Assembly (NCBI RefSeq): GCF_004210375.1
Contig: NC_134835.1
Span: 74,120,447-74,184,446 of the forward strand
DNA: 64,000 nt
Direction of reading: 5' to 3'
Source: Tachypleus tridentatus
Taxonomy: Eukaryota; Arthropoda; Merostomata; Xiphosura; Limulidae
Shown here: positions 30,079-40,869 of the stretch, piece by piece
Numbering within the stretch: position 1 is the stretch's first letter
How the letters are laid out: each line of letters opens with the position of its first letter
Notes under the pieces: model-generated
What the model was told of the DNA's origin: nothing
Seen by the model: only the letters and a program-made list of their open reading frames with translations
The model's database searches: none
Position numbers and translations under genes: made by a program

Positions 30079-30400
30079 GGAGCAAATTTGCAAATGAAAT
30101 TCATGGTCTGTTTACTTTAAGCACTCTTGTTGAAGTATTGTTGTATGCTTAAATATCAATCGAAATGTAGAAATATTTTTAGATGGAATAACAAAATTCA
30201 TTTAGTGAGAAAAACAGACATGTCATTTTAGTTTGTTTCTTTCAACTGCAAACTATAGCTCTGAATACTAGCAGGATTACTTCTTACTATTCAAACTCCT
30301 GTATTAATGTTGTACAAGCAGTCAGTAGGGAACAACTGGAAAATATTCACACAAATCCCTGTTTTTATCTTCAGGCAAGTTTATATCCGTTTAAAATATC
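30079..30400. other. No gene recognised
   Basis: AT-rich with no motif. Confidence 0.45.
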
Positions 30401-30532
30401 AATTTGTTTGTTTGTTCAGAATTAGCCACAAAGCTACAGAGTGAACTATCTGTGCTCTGCCTATCAGGGGTATCAAAACATTGTTTCAGGCGGTGCGGGT
30501 CCGCAGACATACCACTTTGCCACTAGAGGGCT
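30401..30532 (-). repeat. SINE family 3 copy, full length
   Basis: On the minus strand it reads CCCTCTAGTGGCAAAGTGGT, then ATGTCTGCGGACCCGCACCG and TTTTGATACCCCTGATAGGC, then AGAGCACAGATAGTTCACTC and TGTAGCTTTGTGGCTAATTC, with an AACAAACAAACAAA tail. The tail resembles that of family 1 (AGATAGCCC..GTAGCTTTG.GC.AAATTC), although the heads differ. Confidence 0.75.
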
Positions 30533-31817
30533 TAAAATATCGGGAATAAATGAGAAACATAAAGAATTATGAAGCTATTATTTACAATATCACGATTGAG
30601 ATTTTTGTGTTACTGAATTTTTATTGTCTTTGTAGGTAACACATAAATTGAGTCAACTTTTGGGTCTTACTTAAAAGATAAATATCATATCTGATGTTTT
30701 TTTAAAATTAAAATGATCAACCCCTTTCTTTAAAAACAAACACTGATGACAAAATTTTATCTTATTATACATTTACAACATAGAATTAGGTAACTACTCA
30801 TTTCTCAAAGCAATATGAAAATTGAATTTCAAGACTAATATCTTTATCATAATTATTTTTAACTAGTTTTACACATGAGGTCATCCAATAAGTAATGTCC
30901 GAAAATTTAATACAAAAGTGTATCATCATTTATGTCTTTATGTCTATAAAGATGTTTAGACAAGTAAAAGAAATTAATCTAACTCTGCGCGAAATCCAAA
31001 ACAGAGCAGACAGAAAATTTACAGGAACAAGATATGTAGTGTAACGTGAAAATACAATAGAAAAAAATGAGAGTGAAAATAAACTAAATCTTTAAGGCCC
31101 AGAATTAACATTATTCCTGCAAGCTACAAGTATTTATTTTGACACTTCTAACTATTAGAATTTATAAAATTGAGTTAAACTAGTAATTTGTAACTGGATA
31201 TGGTTTTTCATACCAATATAGGGAAGAGCACATATAGCTTATAGCGAAGCTTTACGACTAACAAGGAAATAAAAAAAAACAGACAAATCATTTGTGATAA
31301 ATGGCTTTCGATATAATTTGAGAGGGTTTAAGTGCAGGTATAAAGTAATAAGACTTATCAAATAGAAAAAGAGTTATTAATTGATCTGTATTCGTATATA
31401 AAGGAATAACATATTCGAGCCATTAACGAAAACACATTGTTATGAAATAAAAAAATATATATTTAAAACACGCTGCACAATTATTTATTTTAAAAAAGAG
31501 GATCGCAGGGTACAAGTTACAAGGTGGAATTATAAAGTGTGTCCTAGGTTTTGGAGATGAGTGAGAAAGTAGGAGCCACACTGCGGTGGAGATAGACCGT
31601 CTATCAGTCATAATGTTGTAAATTTTACATCAAAATTTCTTTCTTTCTCTTTGAAATACCTTTATACAACGGGAAACTAAGTTTCAATTTTCAAACAAGG
31701 TCTGAGTAACTGTCATATACTTGCGATTGAAATGTCAAGCAAGATGTTTTGAGAATTTCCGCAGAACACTCCCAACGTTGTCAATATTTCACAAGTTTTC
31801 TTCGGTGCTGCCCTCTA
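30533..31817. other. No gene recognised; possible mariner end near 30880
   Basis: GAGGTCATCCAATAAGTAAT at 30879-30898 resembles a mariner-type terminal repeat I remember as 'GGTCATCCAATAAGTNATGTC', but no partner end or transposase was found. The remainder is AT-rich. The minus-strand frame at 31423-31611 is not recognisable. Confidence 0.4.
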
Positions 31818-31861
31818 TATGTAACACTTGTTACAAAGAACAAGAGACACTCATGATAATG

Positions 31862-33290
31862 TAACACTTGTTACAAAGAACAAGAGAACTCGTGATAATA
31901 TAACACTTGTTACAAAAAAAAGATATACTCTTGTTAATGTAACACTGGTTACAAAGAACAAGAAACAATCCTGTTAATATAGCACTTGTTACAAAGAATA
32001 AGAGAACTCGTGTTAATGTAACACTTGATAGAAAAAACCAGACAACTCGTGTTAATATAACACTTGTTTCAAAGAACAAGAGACACTCGTGTTAATGAGA
32101 AACTTGTAACAAAGAACAAGAGACACTCGTAATAAGGTAACACTTGTTACAAAGAACAACAAACAATCATTTTAAAGTAACACTTGTTACAAAGAATAAA
32201 AGAAGTCGTATTAATATAACACTTGTTACAAAGAACAACAGACACTCATGTTAATGTAACACTTGTTACAAAGAACAAGAGGTCGTCTAAATATAACACT
32301 TGCTACAAAGAACAAGAAGCAATCATGTTAATATAACATTTGTTACAAAGAACAAGAAAACTCGTGTTAATGTAACACTTGTTACAAAGAACAAGAAACA
32401 ATCATGTTAAAATAACACTTTTTTCAAACAACAAGAGACAATCATGTTAATATAACACTTGTTACAAAGAATAAGAAACACTCACGATATGATAACACTT
32501 CTCACAAAGAACAAGAAAACTCGTGTTTATGCAACACTTGTTACAAAGAACAAGAGAACTCGTGATAATATAACACTTGTTACAAAAAAAAGATATACTC
32601 TTGTTAATGTAACACTGGTTACAAAGAACAAGAAACAATCCTGTTAATATAGCACTTGTTACAAAGAATAAGAGAACTCGTGTTAATGTAACACTTGATA
32701 GAAAAAACCAGACAACTCGTGTTAATATAACACTTGTTTCAAAGAACAAGAGACACTCGTGTTAATGAGAAACTTGTAACAAAGAACAAGAGACACTCGT
32801 AATAAGGTAACACTTGTTACAAAGAACAACAAACAACCATTTTAAAGTAACACTTGTTACAAAGAATAAAAGAAGTCGTATTAATATAACACTTGTTACA
32901 AAGAACAACAGACACTCATGTTAATGTAACACTTGTTACAAAGAACAAGAGGTCGTCTAAATATAACACTTGCTACAAAGAACAAGAAGCAATCATGTTA
33001 ATATAACATTTGTTACAAAGAACAAGAAAACTCGTGTTAATGTAACACTTGTTACAAAGAACAAGAAACAATCATGTTAAAATAACACTTTTTTCAAACA
33101 ACAAGAGACAATCATGTTAATATAACACTTGTTACAAAGAATAAGAAACAATCATGTTAAAATAACACTTTTTTCAAACAACAAGAGACAATCATGTTAA
33201 TATAACACTTGTTACAAAGAATAAGAAACACTCACGATATGATAACACTTCTCACAAAGAACAAGAAAACTCGTGTTTATGTAACACTTG
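31862..33290. repeat. 670-bp higher-order tandem duplication inside satellite 1
   Basis: The ordered set of variant units at 31862-32520 recurs at 32532-33290 with an offset of 670 bp and very few changes, including the private variants ACAAAAAAAAGATATACTC and CACTTGATAGAAAAAACCAG. The second copy carries an additional 80-bp (two-unit) duplication near 33124-33204. Confidence 0.9.
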
Positions 33291-34049
33291 TTACACAGAA
33301 CAAAAGACACTCATGTTAATATAACACTTGTTTGAAAGAACGAGACAATCATGTTAATATAATACATGTTACAAAAAACCAGAAACACGTTAATATAGCA
33401 CTTGTTACAAAGAACAAGAGAACTCCTGTTTATGTAACACTTGCTACAAAGAACAAGAGACACTCATGTTATGTAACACTTCTTACAAAGAACAAGAAAC
33501 ACTCATGTTAATATAACACTTGTTTTAAAGAACAAGAGACACTCATGTTGATATAACACTTGTTACAAAGAACAAGAGACAATCATGATAATATAATACT
33601 TGTTACAAAGAACAAGAAACACTCACGTTATGATAACACTTGTTACAAAGAACAAGAGAACTCGTGCTAATGCAATACTTGTTACAAAGAACAAGAGAAA
33701 GTCATGTTAATGTAACACTTATTACAAAGAAGAAGAAAACTCGTGTTAATATAACACTTGTTTCAGAGAACAAAAGACACTCATGTTGATATAAAACTTG
33801 TTACAAAGAACAAAAAACACTCACGTTATTATAACACTTGTTACAAAGAACAAGAGAACTCGTGTTTATGTAACAGTTGTTACAAAGAACAAAATAACTC
33901 GTTTTAATGTATCACTTGTTACAAAGAACAAGAAACACACACGTTATTATAACACTTGTTACAAAGAACAAGAGACAATCATGTTAATATAACACTTGAT
34001 AAAAAAACAATAGACGCGCATGTTAATGTAACACATGTTACAAAGAACA

Positions 34050-36504
34050 AGAGACACTCATGTTAATGTAACACTTGTCACCAAAAGAAGAGAACTCGTG
34101 TCAATATAACACTTGCTACAAAGAACAAAAAACACTGATGTTAATGTAACACTTGTTACAAAGAACAAGAAACACTCACGTTATTATAACACTTGTTACA
34201 AAGAACAATACACACTCCTGTTAATGAAACACTTGTTACAAAGAATAAAAGTCGTTTTAATATAACACTTGTTACAAAAAACAACACACTAATGTTAGTG
34301 TAACATTTGTTACAAATAACAAGACGTCGTCTTAATATAACACTTTCTACAAAGAACAAGAGACAATATTAATATAACATTTGTTACAAAAAACAAGAAA
34401 ACTCGTGTTAATGTAACACTTGTTATAAAGAACAAGAAACAATCATGTTAAAATAACACTTGCAAGAGACACTCCTGTTAATATAACACTTGTTACAAAC
34501 AACAAGAGACAATCATGTTAATATAACACTTGTTACAAAGAAGAAAAAAACTCGTGTTGATATAAAACTTGTTACAAAGATCAAGAGAAACTTATGTGAA
34601 TGTTACACTTGCTACAAAGAACAAAAAACACTCACGTTATGATAACACTTCTTACAAAAAACAAAAGAACTCGTGTTTATGTAACACTTGTTACAAAGAA
34701 CAAGAAACACTCGTGTTAATATAACAGTTGTTACAAAGAAGAAGAGAAATCGTGATAAAGTAACACTTGCTCCAAAGAACAAGAGACACTCATGTTAATG
34801 TAACATTTGGTAGAAGAACAAGAGAACACCTGTCAATATAACACTTGTTTCAAAGAACAAGAGACACTCGTGTTAATATAACACTTATTACAAAGAACAA
34901 AATACACTCGTGTTAATGTAACACTTGTTACGAAAACAAGAGAACTCGTGTCAATATAACACTTGTTACAAAAAAAGACACACATGTAAATGTAACACTT
35001 GTTCCAAGAACAAAAGACACTCATATTAATGTAACACTTGTTACAAAGAACAAGAGACACTCATATTAAAGTAACACTTGTTAGAAAGAACAAGAGACAC
35101 TCATATTAATGTAACACTTGTTACAAAGAACAAGAGACACTCACGTTATTATAACACTTGTTAAAAAAAGAGAACTCGTGTTAATTTTTAAAATTGTTAC
35201 AAAGAACAAGACACTCATGTTAATGTAACACTTATTACAAAGAACAAGAGAACTTCTGTTAATATAACACTTGTTACAAAAAACAAGAGACAATCATGTT
35301 AATATAACACTTGTTACAAAGAAGAAAACTCGTGTTGATATAACACTTTTTACAAAGATTAAGAGAAACTCATGTGAATATTACACTTGTTACAAAAAAT
35401 AAGAAACACTCACGATATGATAACACTTTTTACAAAGAACGAGAAAACTGGTGTTTATGTAACACTTGTTACAGAGAACAAGAGACACTCATTTTAATAT
35501 AACACTTGTAACAAATAAGAAAAGACACTCCTGTTATTGTAACACTTTTAAGAAAGAACGATAGACACTCATATTAATTTAACACTTCTTAGAATTAAAC
35601 AAGAGAACTCGTGTGTATGTAACACTTGTTACAAAAAACAAGAGACACTCATGTTAATATAACACTTGATACATAGAACAAGAGACACGTGTTAATGAAA
35701 CATTTATTACAAAGAACAAGAGACACTGATGATAATATAACACTTGTTAGAATGAACAAGAGACAATCATGTTAATATAACATTTGTTACAAAGAACAAG
35801 AGACACTCATGTTAATGTAACACTTGTCACCAAAAGAAGAGAACTCGTGTCAATATAACACTTGCTACAAAGAACAAAAAACACTGATGTTAATGTAACA
35901 CTTGTTACAAAGAACAAGAAACACTCACGTTATTATAACACTTGTTACAAAGAACAATACACACTCCTGTTAATGAAACACTTGTTACAAAGAATAAAAG
36001 TCGTTTTAATATAACACTTGTTACAAAAAACAAGACGTCGTCTTAATATAACACTTTCTACAAAGAACAAGAGACAATATTAATATAACATTTGTTACAA
36101 AAAACAAGAAAACTCGTGTTAATGTAACACTTGTTATAAAGAACAAGAAACAATCATGTTAAAATAACACTTGCAAGAGACACTCCTGTTAATATAACAC
36201 TTGTTACAAACAACAAGAGACAATCATGTTAATATAACACTTGTTACAAAGAAGAAGAAAACTCGTGTTGATATAAAACTTGTTACAAAGATCAAGAGAA
36301 ACTTATGTGAATGTTACACTTGCTACAAAGAACAAAAAACACTCACGTTATGATAACACTTCTTACAAAAAACAAAAGAACTCGTGTTTATGTAACACTT
36401 GTTACAAAGAACAAGAAACACTCGTGTTAATATAACAGTTGTTACAAAGAAGAAGAGAAATCGTGATAAAGTAACACTTGCTCCAAAGAACAAGAGACAC
36501 TCAT
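34050..36504. repeat. Second segmental duplication inside satellite 1 (offset 1749 bp)
   Basis: The unit order from about 34050 (with the private variant GTCACCAAAAGAAGAGAACT) to about 34785 recurs from about 35799 to 36504. One 40-bp unit (near 34280-34320) is missing from the second copy. The offset at the start is 1749 bp. Older, unrelated units lie between the two. Confidence 0.85.
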
Positions 36505-36509
36505 AACTC

Positions 36510-37536
36510 AACTTTGAACATCTTCTGTCTTTTCCAAGTGCTACCCCCTATTATCTGTTTTATATATCAGTCTCTATTTTCGTTTTCTTTCGCTTACGTT
36601 ATATATTTACAACAATTGATTGACAAGTATTGCACCATTTCTAACCAATACTAACTGAGAAAGACAACAATAAAGAGAAAGCACAATATTATTGAATATT
36701 AGCATATTAGTAACTAAGGAGACAAAATCTTAAAGTAAGAATCGAACTGTGCGAAGAAAGAACTAAATTTTATAGTAAAAAGTTTCTCAACTTGCATTCC
36801 ATGGGTATTTCGGCCAGTACAATTTGTAGGTATAACGTTTTGTATAAATATTTTAGTTGTATATTCACATAAGATCATTCTATAAACCTGAATGAAATTC
36901 TTGAAGTAAGAAACAAAAGTTAGATAACTAATAAGTAGCATTTACGTTACTTTACAACCTGTGTGAGGCTTAGTAATTAGGGTTAGCAAACATTGGGCTG
37001 GTTCAGATAGCGTCACACTGAAAACTTTAGTAAAGTGAATATTTTATGAGAAAAAATATCCTTTTACAGCAAGTACTACAGGCGAAAAGTGTTCGGATTG
37101 TACTGATATAAACTGTATTTTTTATCTGTTAAATGTGGTATCGTTTGTTGAAAAAATATTTTTTTTATAACTCTATTCCTTAAAACTGTACGAATGACAC
37201 CATTAAAGATTTGTTTGTTTGTTTTGGAATTTCGCACAAAGCTACTCGAGGGCTATCTGTGCTAGCCGTCCCTAATTTAGCAGTGTAAGACTAGAGGGAA
37301 GGCAGCTAGTCATCACCACCCACCGCCAACTCTTGGGCTACTCTTGTACCAACGAATAGTGGGATTGACCGTCACATTATACACCCCCACGGCTGGGAGG
37401 GCAAGCATGTTTAGCGCGACGCTGGCGCGAACCCGCGACCCTCGGATTACGAGTCGCACGCCTTACGCGTTTGGCCATGCCAGGCCACCATTAAAGATAT
37501 AATCACATTTTCACATTCAGTCCCAGTGAAAGGTCG
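36510..37536. repeat. Paralogous segment copy 1 (interrupted by a SINE)
   Basis: The sequence beginning AACTTTGAACATCTTCTG matches 38711-39447 in the same orientation, with frequent substitutions and small indels. Good blocks include AAGACAACAATAAAG, ACAATTTGTAGGTATAA, TTGTATATTCACATAAGATC and ATTCTATAAA. Copy 1 contains the SINE at 37211-37485, which copy 2 lacks. It starts within a few bases of the end of satellite 1. No coding motif. Confidence 0.88.
37211..37485 (-). repeat. SINE family 1 copy with perfect 13-bp target-site duplication
   Basis: A full-length minus-strand copy. The tail is at 37211 (TTGTTTGTTTGTTTTGGAAT on the plus strand) and the head ends GGCCATGCCAGGC near 37485. Both sides carry CACCATTAAAGAT (37198-37210 and 37486-37498). 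The paralogous segment at 38711-39447 has a single uninterrupted CAATAAAGATATAATC at this point, i.e. the pre-insertion site. This fixes the boundaries of the family at base resolution (275 bp). Confidence 0.96.
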
Positions 37537-37844
37537 AATATTGGAATAACCGGCTTATGCTTTCTACAACACTTACAAACGAAATTTTCAAGGCTAATAA
37601 AATTGTAATTAAAATGTGTGAAAATATTTATTATATGGTTCAAAGTTTCACTGGTTCAGTAAACACTAGGATCTGAGATCGCAGGTGTTTTAATACTACT
37701 GCTCATCTATTTGACGTCTGTGGAATTTCGCAGCATATGTGAATGAAGGTGTTATTTGGGCACTTACTCGTAAAACTTATTACCCTATTGTCTTCAATTT
37801 GTCAAGTGTTGAGTATGATACAATGCGGTGTTAAATTTACCTTA
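37537..37844. other. No gene recognised
   Basis: AT-rich spacer between the paralogous segment and the hAT MITE. Confidence 0.45.
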
Positions 37845-37852
37845 GTTTAGAC

Positions 37853-38022
37853 CAGTGGTTCTTAACCTTTTCAGTGTTTGCACCCCTTTCAAATCAGTAA
37901 TCATTTCTCGCACCCCTGAAACTTAAATATAAAAATATAAAGCATACTCTTATGTAAAAATATAGATTTGCTTTAATTATTCATGGGCATCCTCGCACCC
38001 CCTAGGGGTGCGGGCACCCCTG
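37853..38022. mobile_element. Non-autonomous hAT element (MITE), 170 bp
   Basis: Flanked by a perfect 8-bp duplication GTTTAGAC (37845-37852 and 38023-38030), the length typical of hAT elements. The left end CAGTGGTTCTTAACC resembles Charlie-type hAT termini, and the right end finishes GGGCACCCCTG. The termini share CAG.GGT in inverted orientation. Internal text has repeated GCACCCC blocks, including a hairpin CACCCCCTAGGGGTGCGGG near 37996-38014. No coding capacity. Confidence 0.9.
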
Positions 38023-38047
38023 GTTTAGACAATAACACAAATGCAGT

Positions 38048-38205
38048 AGGTCTAATTACGTATTGGCCTACAAAAGTATACTATTTCGGCCACCGTACGT
38101 TACTGTATAATATACACATGCATATTACTATATGTTCATTAATGTTTACACTTTAGTTATATTTAATAAAACATAGAAAGTAAATGAGAAATACATTGAT
38201 TTCAA
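38048..38205 (-). repeat. Interspersed repeat, counterpart of 15945-16100
   Basis: The reverse complement contains GTATTTCTCATTTACTTTCT, ATGTTTTA and GTATACTTTTGTAGGCCAAT, in the same order as 15945-16100. Family unidentified. Confidence 0.65.
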
Positions 38206-38281
38206 GGGTTCCATGAAGCATATTTTGAAAATCCACGAGTATCACACAATCCTACAGTTTGTTTTTATCACTGTTAGTAAA

Positions 38282-38386
38282 TGATGACTAGCTGCCTTTC
38301 CTCTAGTCTTACACTGCTAAATTAGGGACGGCTAGCACAGATAGCCCTCGAGTAGCTTTGTGCGAAATTCCAAAACAAACAAACCC
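38282..38386 (+). repeat. SINE family 1, 5'-truncated copy
   Basis: Starts within the body (TGATGACTAGCTGCCTTTCC), continues ACGGCTAGCACAGATAGCCC and ends GCGAAATTCCAAAACAAACA. Lack of the tRNA head fits LINE-type 5' truncation. Confidence 0.88.
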
Positions 38387-38710
38387 TTCAACTTTAAATG
38401 TTTGTTTCTCAGTAGCAACTATTTGTGTACTTTAATCTAATCATAAAACATTTGTGGTTATCTCTATTTTTATATTTCATATAATACATACATATAGTAT
38501 ATATAAATATATATATATAAAAGGTTAAAGTCGTATGCACAGAATAAATCTACAGACGACAAATAAAACTTGTCACATCTAAAACTTATTGATCTAAAAT
38601 CAACGCCGACAAATCGTCATACACGTAATCGCGAGAAACAACCCTTTATTTATAATCTAGGTACAATTTGTTTGCTAGATTTGAAGGATAAATTTTCGTT
38701 TTCATCACGT
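38387..38710. other. Spacer with (TA)n tract; no gene recognised
   Basis: An AT-repeat tract at about 38493-38520. The frame at 38570-38818 runs into the paralogous segment and has no domain. Confidence 0.5.
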
Positions 38711-39447
38711 AACTTTGAATATCTTCTGAGTTTCCCACTTCTACCCTCTCACTTATCAGTTTTATTTTTATGCCATTTTCCTTCTATTTTGCTAACGTCA
38801 TTTCATTACAACAATTGATTCAAGAGTATCGTTACACTTGAAACCAATACAAACTGTGAAGAAAGACAACAATAAAGTTAAACCACAATATTACTGAAAG
38901 TTGCATATTGTAACTATGGAGACCAGACATTAAAATAAAAGCCGAACTTTGAGAAGAAAGAACAAAATTTTATTGCAAAAAAGTACCCACCTTACATTCC
39001 ACGGACATTTCGACCAGCACAATTTGTAGGTATAAAGTTTTGTATAAATATTTTAATTGTATATTCACATAAGATCATTCTATAAATCTGAATTAACTTC
39101 TTGGAATAAGAAACAAAAGTCAGACAAGTGGTAACAATCACTTTACTCTACAACCTGTGAGGCTTAGCAATTAGGGTGAGCAAATACTGGGCTGTTTTAG
39201 ATAGTGTCGTACTGAAAAATTAAGAAAAAGGGACCATTATCTAAAACAAAAAATATTATTTATCACAGTAATTAAAGTAGTGGAAAACTGTTTTCATTGT
39301 GCTAAGCAAACATTATTTTTATCTATTAAATGTGGTACGTTTATATAAAATTAACAGTGTTTTTCACTCCTTTTCTGAAAACTATATTTGTATATTACAT
39401 CAATAAAGATATAATCAAACCTTCAGATATAGTCCTAATGAAAGTCG
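38711..39447. repeat. Paralogous segment copy 2 (SINE-free)
   Basis: Diverged duplicate of 36510-37536. It retains the empty SINE target at about 39399-39417. It is not adjacent to a satellite, unlike copy 1. Confidence 0.88.
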
Positions 39448-40559
39448 GGTTTTTGTTACGATGACAATATTTTAAAATTTTGTTCTTTGATAAACAAAGG
39501 TTTGTCGAACGTATCGTAGTTATTTTTATAATTGTCTGAATTTAGGATACCAAAGTGGGAATTTTTTATAGATTTTATTTTGTGGTGCCATTTAATAGAT
39601 AGTGACATAATGTATTTATTATTTCGGTCACATAGATACAAATATGCACGTCATGTCCTTTAGATAATAGTAAGATTAGAAAATATAACGTAATTCTTTG
39701 TATTGGATTTACTAAAATATTTATTTTCAACATAATATAATGCTGTAATTCTTAATAGATAGCCTATACCATGTTGCTGTATTGTTAATTAACTGTGCTT
39801 TTACTTCGTGATTTTAGTAAATTTGGGATAATTCTATCTATATAACTCACAATAACAAATTAATATACTGTGATGGTTTACCTGGTGTCGTCTCATTATC
39901 AGTCATGTGTCTACGACATTTTTCATTCTAAGTTCCCTCAGGTATCTTTGGAATGTTTCTTTACGTTGGATGACAATGAATAGGCAATGATAAGGATTTT
40001 AAATGTGGTAGAGTTGTCAAGAATAACCACGATTTTTATCAAGTAATTATTTTAGTTAAGAATAACTAACGGACAATGTAACATAAACATTTTTATTTAA
40101 TAATAGTTCTTTTAAAAGAATTATTCAGGGCTTAAACACCAAGGACGAATATAAGACATAAACTTATAAAAAAGTAAAAAAAGGCAGATTTCTTTATTTT
40201 CATCATGAAAAAGTTACTGAGTCGATAAAAGTTACATTATCTTTCATAAGAAGGTCCTTTTAATGTCTGTATTGTGATTCAAAGTGCAAATTAATTAGGT
40301 ACATAGAGTTTATGTGGTGGAAGAGAGAACTGAAGACCTTTAGCTAGCACTGATTTACACTGATTATTTATGCTATAATTACCTAGGTTAACAATCTGGT
40401 CGTCAGGATGAAACTAGGAATCAATGCTGTTAGTCAGTCAACTCAGCCTCAAATTGTGGACATATTCACAATGGACAATTTGTCTTCGTTCCATTGGTTC
40501 CACTTGTTTAGTACATTACTGTAATCAACACTGTTAACAACGATCCAAAGGTTAGTACA
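39448..40559. other. No gene recognised; AT-rich spacer
   Basis: Contains a 14-bp palindrome TTCTTTTAAAAGAA near 40108-40121. The minus-strand frame at 39456-39641 has no domain. Confidence 0.45.
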
Positions 40560-40869
40560 GCACAAGAACGAACTCTACACACTGGATGAGAAGAAACTGG
40601 AAGGAAGTGCCCGACACTCTGAATGAGAAATAACTACAAGAACGAACCCTACACAATGGATGAAAACAAACTGGAAGTGCTCTACACTCCGAGTGGAAAA
40701 GACTACTAGAAAGAACTTTAAACACTGGATGAAAAGATACTGAAAAGAAGTGTCCTACTCTCCGAGTGAGAAATGACTACAAGAAGGAACACTACACACT
40801 GGATGACAAGACACTGTAAGGAAGTGTCTATACTCTAAGTGAGAAATGACTAGAAGAAAGAACCCTACA

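Larger units (their letters stand above)
31818..36504. repeat. Satellite 1: 39-40-bp tandem repeat array
   Basis: About 4.7 kb of head-to-tail units, roughly 118 by division. The unit is TGTAACACTTGTTACA, then AAGAACAAGA, then a variable GACACTCATGTTAA or GAACTCGTGTTAA. TGTAACA-CT-TGTTACA is an exact dyad, overlapped by CTTGTT-ACAAAG-AACAAG. Units differ by many single substitutions, so most of the array is old. Open frames within it (for example 31831-32079 and 32462-32749 on the minus strand) are periodic by-products: 40 is not a multiple of 3 and each frame cycles. Nothing indicates coding. Confidence 0.97.

Noticed and set aside
30879..30905. A complete mariner element near 30.9 kb
   Set aside because: One end-like sequence was found, but no second end, no transposase and no TA duplication. 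It is kept only as a possibility in the spacer entry.
31818..36504. Minus-strand frames with repeated 'VLCNKCY' as zinc-finger-like proteins
   Set aside because: They are translations of the 40-bp satellite. The CxxC spacing is a by-product of the repeated unit, and the frames break at each variant.
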